Shown: positions 15,010-24,163 of the stretch, one piece after another
Position numbering within the stretch: position 1 is the first letter of the stretch
How the letters are laid out: the number at the start of each line of letters is the position of its first letter
Source of the DNA: VAZQ01 sp040510815
Lineage (GTDB): Bacteria > Pseudomonadota > Alphaproteobacteria > Rhizobiales > Xanthobacteraceae
NCBI GenBank assembly: GCA_040510815.1
Contig: JBEVIH010000262.1
Coordinates: 1 to 37,388 of the forward strand
Length of the DNA stretch: 37,388 bases
Reading direction: 5' to 3'
The notes under the pieces: generated by a model
What the model saw: only the letters and a program-made list of their open reading frames with translations
Database searches by the model: none
What the model was told of the DNA's origin: nothing
Position numbers and translations under genes: made by a program

Positions 15010-18000
15010 CTAGTTCCGCGCCCCGCCGCCGTCGCCCATGATCGAATAGGGCGCCCAGAACAATGGATGAGCATAGCTGAACACGGTCTTGCCGGCAGGG
15101 CCGGTGAAGCCGGGCCCGTCGAGCATCGCCATCATCGCCTGGCGCAGGGCTTCCCCGCGGGTGATGCCGGGGTCGACGGCCTGCCGGCGGAAGAGATCGG
15201 CGACGAGCTCGCGCGCGGACGCCGAATGCACCGACCAGTTGGTGACCAGGATCGCCCGCGTGCCGGCATAGAAGAACGCCCGCCCCAGGCCGGACGCCGC
15301 CTCGGCACCAGCGCCGGCGCCCGCGCCGGTGTTGCAGGCCGACAGCACCACCCAGTCGGCATCGAGCTTGAGCGCGAGAATCTCTTCCATCGTGAGCAGG
15401 CCGTCGCCCTGCGTGCCGGCCACCGACGGCGCGGTGAGCGCCAGCGCCGGCTGGGTGAGCCCGCTGAGATCGCCGGGAACGAGGCCGTGCGTGGCGAACA
15501 CGATGATGCGGTATTTCGACAGCGCCGCGCTTCGCACGGTCTGCTCGTTCGCGGTCTTGCCGAGGTGAATAACCTTCGAGGGATCGGCCTGCAGCGCGAG
15601 CGCGATCGATTTGAGCTCGTCGGCGGTGTCCGGCAGGCGCGGCAGCAGCCCGAGCTCTGCGTTGTCGACGCCGCTGGTGCGCGGGCTGGCGCGTCGCCGC
15701 AGCGGCAGGCCGCGGGTGGTGACCTCCGCCACCTGTGCATTGTCGGCGGCGGGTGCCGTTTCGACAGCCTGCTCGGCATTGAAGAAGGGATCGCCGAAGC
15801 CGATCAGCATGTCGCGTTTGGCCGAGGCCGCTGGCAGCTGGCGCAGCGTGCGCAGCGCCGCCGCCGACGGGACCACGGTCACCGCGTGGCTGCGCGCGAG
15901 CCACGGCACGCCACGGTAGCCGGAGAATACCGGCTCGGCGTCGGCCTTCAGATCGGCCGGCGCCGTCGGCAGCAGGCTCAGCGGCAACAGGCCGAGCGCG
16001 CCCGGCGTCACCACGATCAGGTGCTTCGCCGGCTTCCAGCCTGCTTCCACCGGCTGCAGCAGCTGGGCGTAGAGCTCGTGCGCGAGCGCCAGATCGAACT
16101 GCGGAATTTCATCGACAGTGGCGGCCTTTGGATCGAGAGCTTCGCGTAGTTTCTGCACTTTCCGATCGAACAAGTTGGCGGCGCCCTCGACGGCGGCGAA
16201 AGCGACCGGCCCCTGCTTGGGCACCGCCCACACGAAGCTGCCGCGGCGGCCGAAATAGAACGACAGGAAGGCTTCGTCCGGCCTGAGCACGGCCCGGATC
16301 TCCTCGATGGTCGGCGGCTTCGGCGCCACCAGATTGGCGTAGCTCGGGAAGCGCTTCTCGATGTCGCGCCGCGCCGCGGCACGCGCGGCGCGTGACTTGT
16401 CGACGCTCGCCTGCAGCTCGCGCACCGCGTTGTCGTCGCGTTCGCCGGGCGGCTGTGCCAGGATATTGTTGAGGTTGCCGAGCTCGGCGGCGATCTGCTT
16501 CTCCAGGTCTTGTTCCTTGCGCACCAGCTCGGCCAGCGCGGCGTCGCGTGCGACCGCCCGCGCGCTCGAGGCTGACAGCGCCTTCTCCACCGAGCGACCG
16601 CGGATCATCTCGCCGAGCTGAAAGCTCTCCGCCGCCCTGCTGCCGCTGGCGTCGGGCGTGCGTGCCAGCAGCGCCAAATACGCCTCGATCACATGCGACA
16701 GCCGCTGACTGAAGGCCACGGCGCTGGTGGAGTCATCTTCGCCATCGCGGGTCGACGCGAACAGAACCGGCATCGCCGATCCGAAGATCTGCAGCGCCTC
16801 CGCGTCGCGACGCGCGAACGCAAATCCGGTTCCCAGCGTTGCCTGCGCCATGGCGTAGTCGAAATGCTTCTCGCCCACCCGTTCCTTCGCACGTGCGACG
16901 TTCAGCTGCGCCAGCTCGATGCCGGCGGACACTTTGCGGGTGAAGTAGTTCGTAAAAATCCGCGCCCAGCCCAGACGGATGCGGTCGCGCCGCGTCTGCT
17001 CCCAATTCCTGGTCGCCTCGTCGAGCGTCGCATAGATCTCCTCCGCGTCGTCCCATCGGCGCTGCGAGAACAGGGTGGAGGCGAGCTGGTTGAGCGCGGA
17101 AGCATGCAGCGGCGCGTCGGCCGGAAAGCCGAGCGAGCGATAGATGTCGACCGACGTCCGCGCGATCTGCTCCGCATCGGCGAAGCGCGCCTGCTCGGAC
17201 AGCACGCCCGCGAGCATGGTGGTGATCTGGGCCGTCTCGCCGTGGTATTTCCCGACCGCCTTGAGCCGGCCGAGCAACGCGCGCCGGACGTCGGCCTCCG
17301 CCTCCGACAGCCGTCCCTGCCTCATCTTCACCATCCCGGCGAACGCGGTCAGAAAATCGATCGTCGACTCCATGCTGCCCTTCGGCTGCGGATTGGGCCA
17401 CGATGCCGACTTGACCAGTGCGTCGCGCAACAGCACCGCGCTCCGCTCATAGCCGAGCTCGGCGTCGCGATAGCGTCCACGCGCCTCCAATAACCGCGCA
17501 TTTCCCTGCTCGACGGTGGATTCCCAGCCGGTCACGTAGATGGCAACGTTGCGCCAGCCTTTGGATTCCTGCAGCAGCGCCTGGTTCTTCTTGACGTGGA
17601 GCTCGGCCTGCTTGAGATCACCCATGTTGAGATAGGCGATGGCGATCCGCAGGTTGATGCCGAAAAACCGCCCCTTGTTGCGTTCGATCTCCTCGAATTT
17701 CCGGGCCATCTGCTGCTCGAGCTCGATGGACTTCTTGAATTCCCCGAGCGAGCGATACTGGTTCGACAGGAACTGCTGGTAGCGGCTGACCTGATTCACG
17801 TAATCGCCGCCGTACGAGATGGCTTTTTCGCAATCGTCGATGGAGTCGCGGTTGCGGCCCACGGCGGCGCGGGCCTGGCAACGGTTGAAATAGAATTGGC
17901 CGAGCGCGCCGGCGGCGGCGCCCGCCGGCGGGTTGGCGTCCGCCTCGGCCCGCGCCCTGGCGGCGCGCGACGGGTCCGCCCTTTGCTGGTCGAGGATCGC

Positions 18001-18138
18001 AGTGATGTCGGAAATGTTGCGCGGCGGAGCGACGAAGCCCGCGGTCTGGCCGTGGGCAGTCGCGGACAGGGCACCCGACAACAACACGCAGCCGAGCAAG
18101 CCGACGAGGCTCGCTTTGCCACCGCTACGGTCGAACAT
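15010..18138 (-). CDS. Exported TPR-CHAT domain putative caspase-like protease
   Basis: A 1042-residue protein with a signal peptide (hydrophobic residues 10-27, cleavage near AHGQ), a long array of tetratricopeptide-type helices over roughly residues 60-520, a coiled segment around 530-610, and a C-terminal CHAT domain from about residue 690. Catalytic residues appear intact: His884 in FATHG and Cys935 in LSACNTG, the His-Cys dyad of clan CD peptidases (caspase/separase fold). An alanine-glycine run (GAGAGAGAE) follows the cysteine. TPR-CHAT proteins act in bacterial regulated proteolysis, including CRISPR-linked Craspase and gasdermin systems, but those are cytoplasmic; this one looks exported. 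The start at ATG 18138 has GGAGGGA upstream. Confidence 0.88.
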   Translation of the reverse strand: MFDRSGGKASLVGLLGCVLLSGALSATAHGQTAGFVAPPRNISDITAILDQQRADPSRAARARAEADANPPAGAAAGALGQFYFNRCQARAAVGRNRDSIDDCEKAISYGGDYVNQVSRYQQFLSNQYRSLGEFKKSIELEQQMARKFEEIERNKGRFFGINLRIAIAYLNMGDLKQAELHVKKNQALLQESKGWRNVAIYVTGWESTVEQGNARLLEARGRYRDAELGYERSAVLLRDALVKSASWPNPQPKGSMESTIDFLTAFAGMVKMRQGRLSEAEADVRRALLGRLKAVGKYHGETAQITTMLAGVLSEQARFADAEQIARTSVDIYRSLGFPADAPLHASALNQLASTLFSQRRWDDAEEIYATLDEATRNWEQTRRDRIRLGWARIFTNYFTRKVSAGIELAQLNVARAKERVGEKHFDYAMAQATLGTGFAFARRDAEALQIFGSAMPVLFASTRDGEDDSTSAVAFSQRLSHVIEAYLALLARTPDASGSRAAESFQLGEMIRGRSVEKALSASSARAVARDAALAELVRKEQDLEKQIAAELGNLNNILAQPPGERDDNAVRELQASVDKSRAARAAARRDIEKRFPSYANLVAPKPPTIEEIRAVLRPDEAFLSFYFGRRGSFVWAVPKQGPVAFAAVEGAANLFDRKVQKLREALDPKAATVDEIPQFDLALAHELYAQLLQPVEAGWKPAKHLIVVTPGALGLLPLSLLPTAPADLKADAEPVFSGYRGVPWLARSHAVTVVPSAAALRTLRQLPAASAKRDMLIGFGDPFFNAEQAVETAPAADNAQVAEVTTRGLPLRRRASPRTSGVDNAELGLLPRLPDTADELKSIALALQADPSKVIHLGKTANEQTVRSAALSKYRIIVFATHGLVPGDLSGLTQPALALTAPSVAGTQGDGLLTMEEILALKLDADWVVLSACNTGAGAGAGAEAASGLGRAFFYAGTRAILVTNWSVHSASARELVADLFRRQAVDPGITRGEALRQAMMAMLDGPGFTGPAGKTVFSYAHPLFWAPYSIMGDGGGARN

Positions 18139-18330
18139 CGGGACTCCCTCCTCGTGCATGTTCGGGCGTCCGGAAAATTGGGTAATCACAATCGGCTATA
18201 CGCAATCAGCTGTCGATGCCGGGCAAGGCAAAGATGCTAGTTCTCGGGCAATTCTTTGACAATAGTCGCCGAGTCGGTGCGAACCGCGGTTGCATTGCAA
18301 GTTGTATCGCTCGCGCGCTTTCCGCTCGAT

Positions 18331-18789
18331 CTAGAGTCTCGGCGGCGGTCGTCCGGAAGCGGATGCGGACGGCACCTTCACCCACGCTTCGCCGTCGAGC
18401 ACGACCTCCTCGCCCACCATGCAGGTGCAAACCAGCCGCGCCCGCAGCCGCTCCGGAATGAGCTCGGCCACCTCGACGATCACCTCGACCGTGTCGCCGA
18501 TCTTGACCGGGGCGCGGAAGTTGAGGGTCTGCGAGATGTAGACCGCGCCTGGGCCGGGCAGGCGCGTGCCGAGCACCGCGGAGATCAGGCTGGCGGTGTA
18601 GAGACCGTGCGCGATCCGCTTCTTGAACTGGGTCTTGGCGGCGAAATGCTCGGAGAGGTGGATGGGATTGCGGTCGCCGGTCACCTGCGCAAAGCCCACC
18701 ACATCAGACGACGCGATGGTTTTCGACAGCCGCTCGGTCATTCCGAGCGAGAGGTCTTCGAAGTGGAGCGTCCGCAGCGCCAGAATCAT
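18331..18789 (-). CDS. MaoC-like (R)-specific enoyl-CoA hydratase
   Basis: A 152-residue single hot-dog domain. The hydratase-2 motif GDRNPIH gives the catalytic pair Asp39 and His44, followed by RIAHGLYTASLISAVLG, the central helix of PhaJ/MaoC enzymes, and YISQTLNFRAPVKIGDTV. Such enzymes hydrate trans-2-enoyl-CoA to (R)-3-hydroxyacyl-CoA, feeding polyhydroxyalkanoate synthesis or serving other acyl-CoA pathways. The start at ATG 18789 has a weak ribosome site, but upstream frame sequence is not protein-like. It is divergent from the Bug protein at 18958. Confidence 0.87.
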   Translation of the reverse strand: MILALRTLHFEDLSLGMTERLSKTIASSDVVGFAQVTGDRNPIHLSEHFAAKTQFKKRIAHGLYTASLISAVLGTRLPGPGAVYISQTLNFRAPVKIGDTVEVIVEVAELIPERLRARLVCTCMVGEEVVLDGEAWVKVPSASASGRPPPRL

Positions 18790-18957
18790 CGGCACGGATC
18801 CGATTGCCGATCTGCCAATCGCAACTATCGAGCCGTTGATCAAGCCGAAATCCGGCCGTGAGGCCCATGCGGCGTTTGGGCCTGCCCGGGCTGATCGCGA
18901 GCGGTTATGATGAAACGAGGCGCCGCGCGCGGTGTGGTGAACAGCGAGAGGGAATAG
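18790..18957. promoter_or_regulatory. Divergent promoter region (MaoC / Bug protein)
   Basis: These 168 bases separate the starts of the divergent hydratase and solute-binding-protein genes and must hold both promoters. A TATGAT word at 18906-18911 would suit a -10 box for the rightward gene, but no good -35 stands at the right distance. No operator can be identified. Confidence 0.3.
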
Positions 18958-19935
18958 ATGCGTCCTCAACTCCGTTCCGTCGTCATCGGGTTTCTGTCGG
19001 CCGCGCTCGTTGCCGCCGCCCTGCCCGCCTGGGCGCAGACTTTTCCGAGCCGCCCGGTCCATCTCGTCGTCTCCTATGCGCCGGGCGGCACCGGTGACAT
19101 CGTGGCGCGGCTGATCTCCGACAAGCTCGCCGCCGCGCTCGGCCAGACCGTGGTGGTCGAGAATCGGGCGGGCGCCAGCGGCTCGATCGGTGCCCAGAGC
19201 GTCGTCTCCGCGACGCCCGACGGTCACACGCTGCTGGTCGGCCAGCCGGCAGAAGTGGCGATCAACCAGCACTGGATCAGAGGGCTCGGCTACGATCCGA
19301 TCAACGATCTGCAGCCGGTCGCGCTCGCCACCGTGGTGCCGCTGGCGCTGGTGATCCCGGCCGCGGCGCCCTATGCGACGGTGGCCGACATGCTCAAAGC
19401 GTCGAAAGCGCGCGGGCTCTCGTTCGCGTCCGCCGGCACCGGGACGCCGGGGCATTTCGCCGGCGAACTGCTCAAGCTTAAGACCGGCAGCAACCTGACC
19501 CATGTTCCCTACAAGGGCGCCGGGCCGGCCTTGAACGATCTCCTGGGCAATCACGTCGACCTGTTCTTCTCCGGTTTTCCCGCGGCCTGGGCGCAAGTGA
19601 AGGCCGGCAAGCTCAAGCTGATCGCGGTCTCGCCGGCCAAGCGCTCGCCTGCCGCGCCGGACGTGCCGACCGTCGCCGAGGCCTCCGGCATCGCCGATTT
19701 CGACATCAGCCTGTGGCAGGGCGTGTTCGCGCCGCGCGCGACGCCCAAGGAGGTGGTGGCGCGGCTCAACGCCGAGCTCAACAGGATCGTCACCCAACCG
19801 GAGATCAGGGAACGCCTGCGCAACGAGGGCGCCGACGTGATCCCGCTGGCGGTCGATCAATTCGCCGCCTTCGTGAAGTCGGAAAGCGAAAAGTATCTCA
19901 ACATCATCAAGCAATCGGGCGTGAAGCCGGAGTGA
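18958..19935 (+). CDS. Orphan Bug/TctC-family solute-binding protein
   Basis: A 325-residue periplasmic binding protein: signal peptide (residues 5-26, ending PAWA-QT), FPSRPVHLVVSYAPGGTGD (first ligand loop), then AGTGTPGHFAGELLK, and LTHVPYKGAGPALNDLLG, all family landmarks of TTT receptors binding carboxylates. It is followed convergently by TctA (20002) with 66 bases between, but lies on the other strand from the TctAB operon, so it is separately controlled. It is clearly more distant from the three tandem paralogues than they are from each other (for instance the PFPPGG and PNVL/NPWLYKLPYDP segments differ). AGGGA precedes ATG 18958. Confidence 0.92.
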   Translation: MRPQLRSVVIGFLSAALVAAALPAWAQTFPSRPVHLVVSYAPGGTGDIVARLISDKLAAALGQTVVVENRAGASGSIGAQSVVSATPDGHTLLVGQPAEVAINQHWIRGLGYDPINDLQPVALATVVPLALVIPAAAPYATVADMLKASKARGLSFASAGTGTPGHFAGELLKLKTGSNLTHVPYKGAGPALNDLLGNHVDLFFSGFPAAWAQVKAGKLKLIAVSPAKRSPAAPDVPTVAEASGIADFDISLWQGVFAPRATPKEVVARLNAELNRIVTQPEIRERLRNEGADVIPLAVDQFAAFVKSESEKYLNIIKQSGVKPE

Positions 19936-20001
19936 TGGAGCGCAGATGGATGGCGGCACGCGCAGGCAAGCTTGCTCGATCCGCGCTTGGCCGCGTCTAC
20001 G

Positions 20002-21507
20002 CTAGGTCGCGGTGTCGGTGATCTCGGCGCGTCGCTTGCGCACCGCCGGCGCCACCATCACGATCAGGATCGCCACCGTCGCGATGATGAAGGCGAGGCT
20101 GATCGGGCGGCGGATGAACACGGTCGGGTCGCCGCCCGACATCAGCATGGCGCGGCGCAAGTGCTCCTCGACCATCGGTCCGAGCACAAATCCGAGCAGC
20201 ATCGGCGCCAGCGGAAATCCGAGCTTCATCCAGATGAAGCCGAGGATGCCGAACAGCGCCGTGAGATAGATCTCGAACGACGAGTTGTTGACGCTGTAGA
20301 TGCCGATCGCCGAGAACGCCATGATCGCGGGAAACAGCAGTCGATAGGGCACGCTGAGCAGCTTCACCCAGAGGCCGATCAGCGGCAGGTTGAGCACGAC
20401 CAGCATCAGGTTGCCGATCCACATGCTGGCGACCAGGCCCCAGAACAGGTCCGGCCGCATCGTCATCACCTCGGGGCCGGGCTGGATGCCCTGGATCTGC
20501 AGCGCGCCGAGCATCAGCGCCATCACGCCGCTGGCCGGCAGGCCGAGCGTCAGCATGGGAATGAACTTGCATTGGGCGTCGGCGTTGTTGGCGGATTCCG
20601 GCCCGGCGACGCCTTCGATGGCGCCCTTGCCGAAGCGCGACGGATCGGCGGCTATCTTCTTTTCGACCATGTAGGACGAGAACGAGGCGATCGCCGGCCC
20701 GGTGCCGGGCAGCACGCCAAAGAAGCAGCCGAGCCCGGTGCCGCGCAGGATCGGTCCGATCGAGCGCTTGAGGTCGTCCTTGGACGGGAACAGGTGGGTG
20801 AGCTTCGAGTTGAACACCACGCGCTCGGAGGTTTCCCCGAGATTGCTGATGATCTCGCCGACCGCGAACACGCCGACCGCGACCACGATGAAGCCGATGC
20901 CGTCGGTCAGCTCGGTGATGCCGAGGCTGAAGCGCTGGGTGCCCGTATTCACATCGGTGCCGACGATGCCGAGCAGGAGCCCGATCACCACCATGGCCAG
21001 CGATTTGACCATGTCGCCCTGCGCCAGCACGGCGGCCGCGACCAGGCCCATCAGCATCAGCGAAAAATATTCCGGCGCGCCGAACTTGAGCGCCAATTCG
21101 GCGAGCGGCGGCCCGAACAGCGCGATCAGCAGGGTGCCGACGGTGCCGGCGAAGAACGAGCCGACCGCCGCGATGGCGAGCGCCGGCCCGGCGCGGCCCT
21201 GCCGCGCCATCTGGTAGCCGTCGATGCAGGTGACCACCGCCGAGGTCTCGCCCGGCAGGTTGACCAGGATGGCGGTGGTCGAGCCGCCGTACTGGGCGCC
21301 GTAATAGATGCCGGCAAGCATGATCAGCGCGCCCACCGGCGAGACGCTGTAGGTGATCGGCATCAGCATCGCGATGGTGCCGAGCGGGCCGATGCCCGGC
21401 AGCACGCCGATCAAGGTGCCCACCAACACGCCGATGAAGCAGTAAAGCAGATTCTGCAGCGAGAACGCGACGCCGAAACCGAAGATGAGGTTGCCGAACA
21501 GGTCCAT
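20002..21507 (-). CDS. tctA: TTT transporter large membrane subunit TctA
   Basis: A 501-residue inner-membrane protein with about 12 hydrophobic segments. The family's repeated signature appears twice: GVLPGIGPLGTIAMLMP near residue 39 and GVLPGTGPAIASF near residue 260, reflecting the internal inverted duplication, and GTDVNTGTQRFSLG lies near residue 163. It is the channel-forming subunit that moves a carboxylate into the cell with a cation, after delivery by a TctC-type protein. It lies 7 bases after TctB on the minus strand and ends the operon, convergent with the Bug gene at 18958. Confidence 0.95.
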   Translation of the reverse strand: MDLFGNLIFGFGVAFSLQNLLYCFIGVLVGTLIGVLPGIGPLGTIAMLMPITYSVSPVGALIMLAGIYYGAQYGGSTTAILVNLPGETSAVVTCIDGYQMARQGRAGPALAIAAVGSFFAGTVGTLLIALFGPPLAELALKFGAPEYFSLMLMGLVAAAVLAQGDMVKSLAMVVIGLLLGIVGTDVNTGTQRFSLGITELTDGIGFIVVAVGVFAVGEIISNLGETSERVVFNSKLTHLFPSKDDLKRSIGPILRGTGLGCFFGVLPGTGPAIASFSSYMVEKKIAADPSRFGKGAIEGVAGPESANNADAQCKFIPMLTLGLPASGVMALMLGALQIQGIQPGPEVMTMRPDLFWGLVASMWIGNLMLVVLNLPLIGLWVKLLSVPYRLLFPAIMAFSAIGIYSVNNSSFEIYLTALFGILGFIWMKLGFPLAPMLLGFVLGPMVEEHLRRAMLMSGGDPTVFIRRPISLAFIIATVAILIVMVAPAVRKRRAEITDTAT

Positions 21508-21514
21508 GACGCGG

Positions 21515-21967
21515 TCAGAAATCGGCGATCAGCGGATAAGGCAGGCCGAGACCCCAGACGAACAGGGCGACCGACAGCGCGGTCAGCAGCACGGACAACA
21601 GCACGACCTCGACCAGCTTGAACTGGGGGCTGGCGAGCGCGGAGCCGAAAATCAGCACCAGCAGCGCCGGCACGAATCCCGCATAGGTCATCAGCACGCC
21701 GAACAGAACGAAGGCGAGCGGAAGCGCGATCATCGCCCGCAGCGACCATGCGCCGCTGATCTTCTCGCTGCTGCGCAAGCCGACGACGACGAGGTAGAGA
21801 CCGAACAGGACCAAAATTCCGCCGAGCACGGTCGGGAAATAACCGGGCCCCATGCGCAAGGTGGTGCCGAAGGAATAGTTGCGGGCGATGACCATCGTCG
21901 CCGCGCCGCTCGCGATCAGCATCGCGCCGCTCCAGAAATCCTTGTTCTCGAGAAATTCGAGTTTCAT
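21515..21967 (-). CDS. tctB: TTT transporter small membrane subunit TctB
   Basis: A 150-residue protein with four membrane helices (about residues 14-28, 42-62, 78-110, 118-140). It has the family marks SGAAT near the N-terminus, GPGYFPTVLGGILVLFGL (the conserved G-PGYFP motif) and a C-terminal helix ending LPYPLIADF. TctB is the small, poorly conserved partner of TctA. GGGGGAG lies 7 bases before ATG 21967. It is separated from the upstream binding-protein gene by a 166-base gap holding a strong inverted repeat. Confidence 0.92.
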   Translation of the reverse strand: MKLEFLENKDFWSGAMLIASGAATMVIARNYSFGTTLRMGPGYFPTVLGGILVLFGLYLVVVGLRSSEKISGAWSLRAMIALPLAFVLFGVLMTYAGFVPALLVLIFGSALASPQFKLVEVVLLSVLLTALSVALFVWGLGLPYPLIADF

Positions 21968-22005
21968 CGACGACTCCCCCGCCGAATGGTCCGCCGCTCA
22001 CAGGT

Positions 22006-22118
22006 CGTCATGCCCGCGAAAGCGGGCACCCAGTAAACACCGATAACCAAGTAGAGCGCGACCGTGCGACATGGCAACGGCAGTGATTACTGGATCGCCC
22101 GCTTCCGCGGGCGACGAC
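22006..22118. repeat. REP-like inverted repeat between tctC and tctB
   Basis: Two arms mirror each other: the left, 22006-22038, contains gcccgcgaaagcgggc; the right, 22085-22118, contains gcccgcttccgcgggc. Each arm is itself a short hairpin (gcccgc/gcgggc), and the arms pair with each other over about 33 bases, including cagtaa/ttactg words. The element resembles palindromic repeats common in Bradyrhizobium-like genomes (recalled). It lies between the binding-protein and membrane-component genes of one operon. Confidence 0.75.
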
Positions 22119-22133
22119 AGCGGAGAAGGTTCG

Positions 22134-23102
22134 CTACTCCGCCTTGATGCCGCCCTCCTTCACGACCCGCTCCCATTTGGCCATTTCCTTCACGGTGAAG
22201 TCGCCGAACGCGGCCGAGCTCATCCGCATGGCCTCGACGCCCTCGGAGGAAAACTGTTTCTGGATCTCGGGCGAATCGACCACCGCCGAAATCTCCTTGT
22301 GCAGCTTGGCGACGATGGCGGCCGGCGTGCCCGCCGGCGCCACGATGCCGATCCAGTTGGCGGCCTCGTAGCCCGGCACTCCGGCTTCGGCGATCGTCGG
22401 AACGTCCGCCAGCGCGGGGCTGCGCTCCCGGCCGCCGACGCCGAGCACGCGCAGCTTGCCGGAGCGGACATGCGGCAGCGCCGTGATCGTGGTGGCGAAG
22501 ATCACCTTGGTGTGGCCGCCGAGCACGTCGATCATTGCCGGCCCGCCGCCCTTGAACGGCACGTGCAGCATGTTGACGCCGGCCGCGAGCCGGAACAGCT
22601 CCGCGCCCAGATGCTGGAAGCTGCCGATGCCGCCGGAGGCATATTGCAATTGCCCGGGCTTCTCCTTGGCGAGCGCGATGAACTCCTTGACCGACTTGAC
22701 CGGCAGCTCCGCGTTGACCGCCAGCACGTTCGGGGCGGAGGCGAGAATCGCGACCGGCTCGAAGCTCTTGATCGGATCGTAGGGCAGCTTGTAGAGCCAG
22801 GGATTGACCGCGTTGACCAGCGAAACGACCAGCAGCGTGTAGCCGTCCTTCGGCGCATTCGCCGCCAGCTCGGTGCCGATGACGCCGGCGGCGCCGGCGC
22901 GATTGTCCACCACCACCTGCTTGCCCAGCCGGGTGCCGAGCTGGGTGGCGATCATGCGGCCGACGGTGTCGTTGATGGCGCCGGGCGGGAACGGGATGAT
23001 CAGCCGCACCGGCTTGGTCGGATAGTCTTGCGCCGCGGCCGCGGTGGCGAGCGCCAGCATGAGACCCGCGGTCTTGAGCAGCAGTGAGAGCAATCGCGCC
23101 AT
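22134..23102 (-). CDS. TctC/Bug binding protein, tandem paralogue 3
   Basis: A 322-residue periplasmic receptor. It has a signal peptide (MARLLSLLLKTAGLMLALATAAAA-QD), first ligand loop PFPPGAIND (others in the trio have PFPPGG), the block NPWLYKLPYDP, second loop GGIGSFQHLGAEL, and HVPFKGGGPAMIDVLGGHTK. It aligns without gaps to the two genes upstream and ends in the same ERVVKEGGIKAE tail. It is the nearest of the three to tctB. The start is ATG 23102 with GAGG upstream; the frame runs open to 23381 but that part overlaps paralogue 2. Ligand differences from its sisters should lie in the two loops named. Confidence 0.93.
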   Translation of the reverse strand: MARLLSLLLKTAGLMLALATAAAAQDYPTKPVRLIIPFPPGAINDTVGRMIATQLGTRLGKQVVVDNRAGAAGVIGTELAANAPKDGYTLLVVSLVNAVNPWLYKLPYDPIKSFEPVAILASAPNVLAVNAELPVKSVKEFIALAKEKPGQLQYASGGIGSFQHLGAELFRLAAGVNMLHVPFKGGGPAMIDVLGGHTKVIFATTITALPHVRSGKLRVLGVGGRERSPALADVPTIAEAGVPGYEAANWIGIVAPAGTPAAIVAKLHKEISAVVDSPEIQKQFSSEGVEAMRMSSAAFGDFTVKEMAKWERVVKEGGIKAE

Positions 23103-23149
23103 GTGTCGCCTCGTCCCGAATTTCCGTCGCGGATCCTTCCGCCGACGCA

Positions 23150-24118
23150 TCACTCCGTCTTGATGCCGCCCTCCTTCACGACCCGCTCCCATTTGGCCAT
23201 TTCTTTCATCATGAAGTCGCCGAACTCCGATGGGCTCATCCGCATCGCCTCCGCACCCTGGGCGGCGAGCTGCTTCTGGGCCTCGGGCGTCTCTTGGATC
23301 GCCAAGATCTCCCGGTGCAGCTTGGCGACAACGGCCGTGGGCGTCCCGGCGGGCGCGACGATGCCGATCCAATTGGCGCATTCATAGCCGGCCACGCCGG
23401 CTTCCGCGATCGTTGGAACGTCCGGGAGCAAGGGGCTGCGCGTGGTCGCGCCGACCCCAAGCGCCCTGAGCTTGCCGGTGCGGATATGCGGCGACGTCGT
23501 GATAGTCGTGGCGAACCCTACCTTGGTGTGGCCGCCGATGAGGTCGATGATCGCCGGGCCGCCGCCCTTGAACGGCACGTGCAGGAAATCGACGCCGGCC
23601 ATGAGCCTGAACAGCTCGCCCCCCAGATGCATGAAGCTGCCGACGCCCGCCGAGGCATATGGCACGCCGCCGGGCTTCTCCTTGGCGAGCGCAACCAGCT
23701 CTTTGACCGACTTGGCCGGCAGCTCCGGGTTGACCACCAGCACGTTCGGGGCGGTGGCGAGGAAGGCAATCGGAGTGAAGGATGTGACCGGATCGTAGGG
23801 CAGCTTGTAGAGCCAGGGATTGACCGCGTTCACGAGCGAGACGATGAGCAGCGTGTAGCCGTCCTTCGGCGCGTTTGCCGCGAGTTCGCTGCCGACGATG
23901 CTGGCAGCTCCGCTGCGGTTCTCCACGACGAACTGCTTGCCCAGCCGTTCGCTGAGCTGCGTGGAGATCATGCGGCCGACGGTGTCGTTGACGCCGCCCG
24001 GCGGGAACGGAACGATGACTCGCACCGGCCTGGTCGGATAGTCTTGCGCCGCGACCGCGGTCGTGAGGCCCAGCAAGAGACCAGCGGTCTTGAGCAGCAG
24101 TGCGTGCATTCGTGCCAT
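23150..24118 (-). CDS. TctC/Bug binding protein, tandem paralogue 2
   Basis: A 322-residue periplasmic receptor with signal peptide MARMHALLLKTAGLLLGLTT..AAA-QD. Ligand loops read PFPPGGVND and AGVGSFMHLGGEL (Met in place of Gln), then LHVPFKGGGPAIIDLIGGHTK. From the shared words FATTIT and NWIGIVAPAGTP it looks closer to paralogue 3 than to paralogue 1, implying two rounds of duplication. Its gap to paralogue 3 is 47 bases and to paralogue 1 45 bases. A strong GGGAGGTGA site stands just before ATG 24118, so it is expected to be well translated. Confidence 0.93.
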   Translation of the reverse strand: MARMHALLLKTAGLLLGLTTAVAAQDYPTRPVRVIVPFPPGGVNDTVGRMISTQLSERLGKQFVVENRSGAASIVGSELAANAPKDGYTLLIVSLVNAVNPWLYKLPYDPVTSFTPIAFLATAPNVLVVNPELPAKSVKELVALAKEKPGGVPYASAGVGSFMHLGGELFRLMAGVDFLHVPFKGGGPAIIDLIGGHTKVGFATTITTSPHIRTGKLRALGVGATTRSPLLPDVPTIAEAGVAGYECANWIGIVAPAGTPTAVVAKLHREILAIQETPEAQKQLAAQGAEAMRMSPSEFGDFMMKEMAKWERVVKEGGIKTE

Positions 24119-24163
24119 GGGTCACCTCCCGGATCGGTCCCACTTCGCAGGCGCAGCGTCTCA

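Noticed and set aside
18790..19959. Extended minus-strand frame upstream of the MaoC gene (to 19959)
   Set aside because: Antisense to the Bug gene and not protein-like before residue M at 18789.
19972..21621. Plus-strand open frame of 549 codons over tctA/tctB
   Set aside because: Low-complexity His/Arg/Asp/Gln-rich antisense shadow of the two membrane-protein genes.
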